Assembly (NCBI GenBank): GCA_023443225.1 | Contig: JAEZVF010000054.1 | Span: forward strand, 78,211 to 142,210 | Direction of reading: 5' to 3' | Source of the DNA: Bacillota bacterium | GTDB lineage: Bacteria > Bacillota > Clostridia > Lachnospirales > Lachnospiraceae | DNA: 64,000 bases | Shown: positions 63,840 through 64,000 of the stretch, in pieces | Numbering within the stretch: position 1 is the first letter of the stretch | Layout: each line of letters opens with the position of its first letter | Translations under genes and position numbers: made by a program | Notes under the pieces: model-generated | Told to the model about the DNA's origin: nothing | What the model saw: only the letters and a program-made list of their open reading frames with translations | The model's database searches: none

Positions 63840-64000
63840 GAAATGCGCTAATAATTATTTGCGCAGGAATGGAGAAAAGAGTGAAAAATAAAGTAGATTT
63901 TGAGACGACCTTAACTAAGGGTTCCTAAAACCCCCTTTTGAAAAGATTATGTTAATCAAAATTAGTTATCGTTGCATTTAACCAATAAAGATGTGTCATA
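63840..64000. other. Downstream of aroF to the window end
   Basis: It contains a TGCGC-loop-GCGCA hairpin, the repeated motif TGCGCAGGAATGGAG (63860-63874), and GGAG followed 6 nt later by GTG (63881). The frame from that GTG closes after 15 codons (TAA at 63926). A weak AAGGGTT/AACCCCCTT hairpin follows. I do not recognise a gene start beyond it. A next gene lost or disrupted, or a leader peptide, are both possible. Confidence 0.35.

Noticed and set aside
63840..64000. trp- or phe-type leader peptide attenuator after aroF
   Set aside because: The 15-codon frame has no Trp or Tyr and only one Phe, and the hairpin after it is weak.
1..64000. CRISPR arrays, transposases, integrases, prophage and toxin-antitoxin genes
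   Set aside because: No regularly spaced repeats, no transposase or integrase motifs and no typical paired small genes were seen on either strand.

Overview
The window is a low-GC (roughly mid-30s % G+C, by eye), AT-rich bacterial chromosome segment from an endospore-forming Firmicute. Spore genes (SpoIIP, the GPR protease, a LysM spore-type glycosidase), a type III glutamine synthetase, a glmS ribozyme, an FMN riboswitch and Firmicute-style AGGAGG ribosome sites fit a Lachnospiraceae-type Clostridium (Lachnoclostridium/C. phytofermentans-like). That placement is inference. Almost all genes are ordinary chromosomal housekeeping or metabolism; no phage, integrase, transposase, CRISPR or toxin-antitoxin locus was found.

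Layout. 1-6.3 kb: hemW (cut by the window edge), lepA, spoIIP and gpr on the minus strand, then rpsT facing the other way. 6.3-9.2 kb: a ComFB-like protein and a metallo-beta-lactamase-fold enzyme with near-identical promoters, then tagaturonate reductase (uxaB) with two palindromic operators. 9.5-13.5 kb: riboflavin operon ribD-ribE-ribBA-ribH behind an FMN riboswitch. 13.5-18.6 kb: a 3-hydroxyacyl-CoA dehydrogenase, a GNAT-amino acid kinase fusion, tRNA-Ser(CGA) with a stray ribD fragment beside it, holA, a small lipoprotein and xpt. 18.9-25 kb: a YheO-like regulator, a gene remnant, an ABC exporter with an orphan protein, an aldo/keto reductase and a LysM-GH18 protein. 25-34.5 kb: glmS with its ribozyme, flavin reductase, alanine symporter, a PfkB-family sugar-phosphate kinase, a TruA paralogue, an AEC transporter and glnN. 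34.8-41.5 kb: manA, a YesL protein and glgB, then a secreted S-layer-homology protein. 41.6-50.5 kb: azlCD, a DUF1015 protein, serC-serA, ilvD-ilvB (serine and branched-chain amino acid synthesis). 51-54.9 kb: a TetR regulator with a CPBP protease and a clear promoter-operator, efp, aroK-aroQ, a YqeG phosphatase. 55-64 kb: aldose epimerase, C26 amidohydrolase, YgiQ, a mini membrane protein, a hydrolase, an EF-G-like GTPase and aroF (DAHP synthase).

How the genes work together: RibD/E/BA/H make riboflavin; SerC/SerA, IlvD/IlvB and AroF/AroQ/AroK feed amino acid synthesis; GlmS, ManA, GlgB and the PfkB kinase handle hexose phosphates and storage glucan. Ribosome-linked factors (LepA, S20, EF-P, EF-G-like, TruA paralogue) are scattered.

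The unusual signals are mostly small. They include large nested palindromes between genes (about 864-1127, 3010-3138, 19521-19652) and three enzyme-family proteins with altered key residues: a TruA paralogue with Glu for the catalytic Asp, a GH18 without its catalytic Glu, and an EF-G-like protein with DTPGY. There is also a GNAT-acetylglutamate-kinase fusion in reversed domain order, and a 96-residue membrane protein carrying the sodium-decarboxylase beta signature from a TTG start. Finally there are several gene remnants. No complete undescribed multi-gene system is evident.
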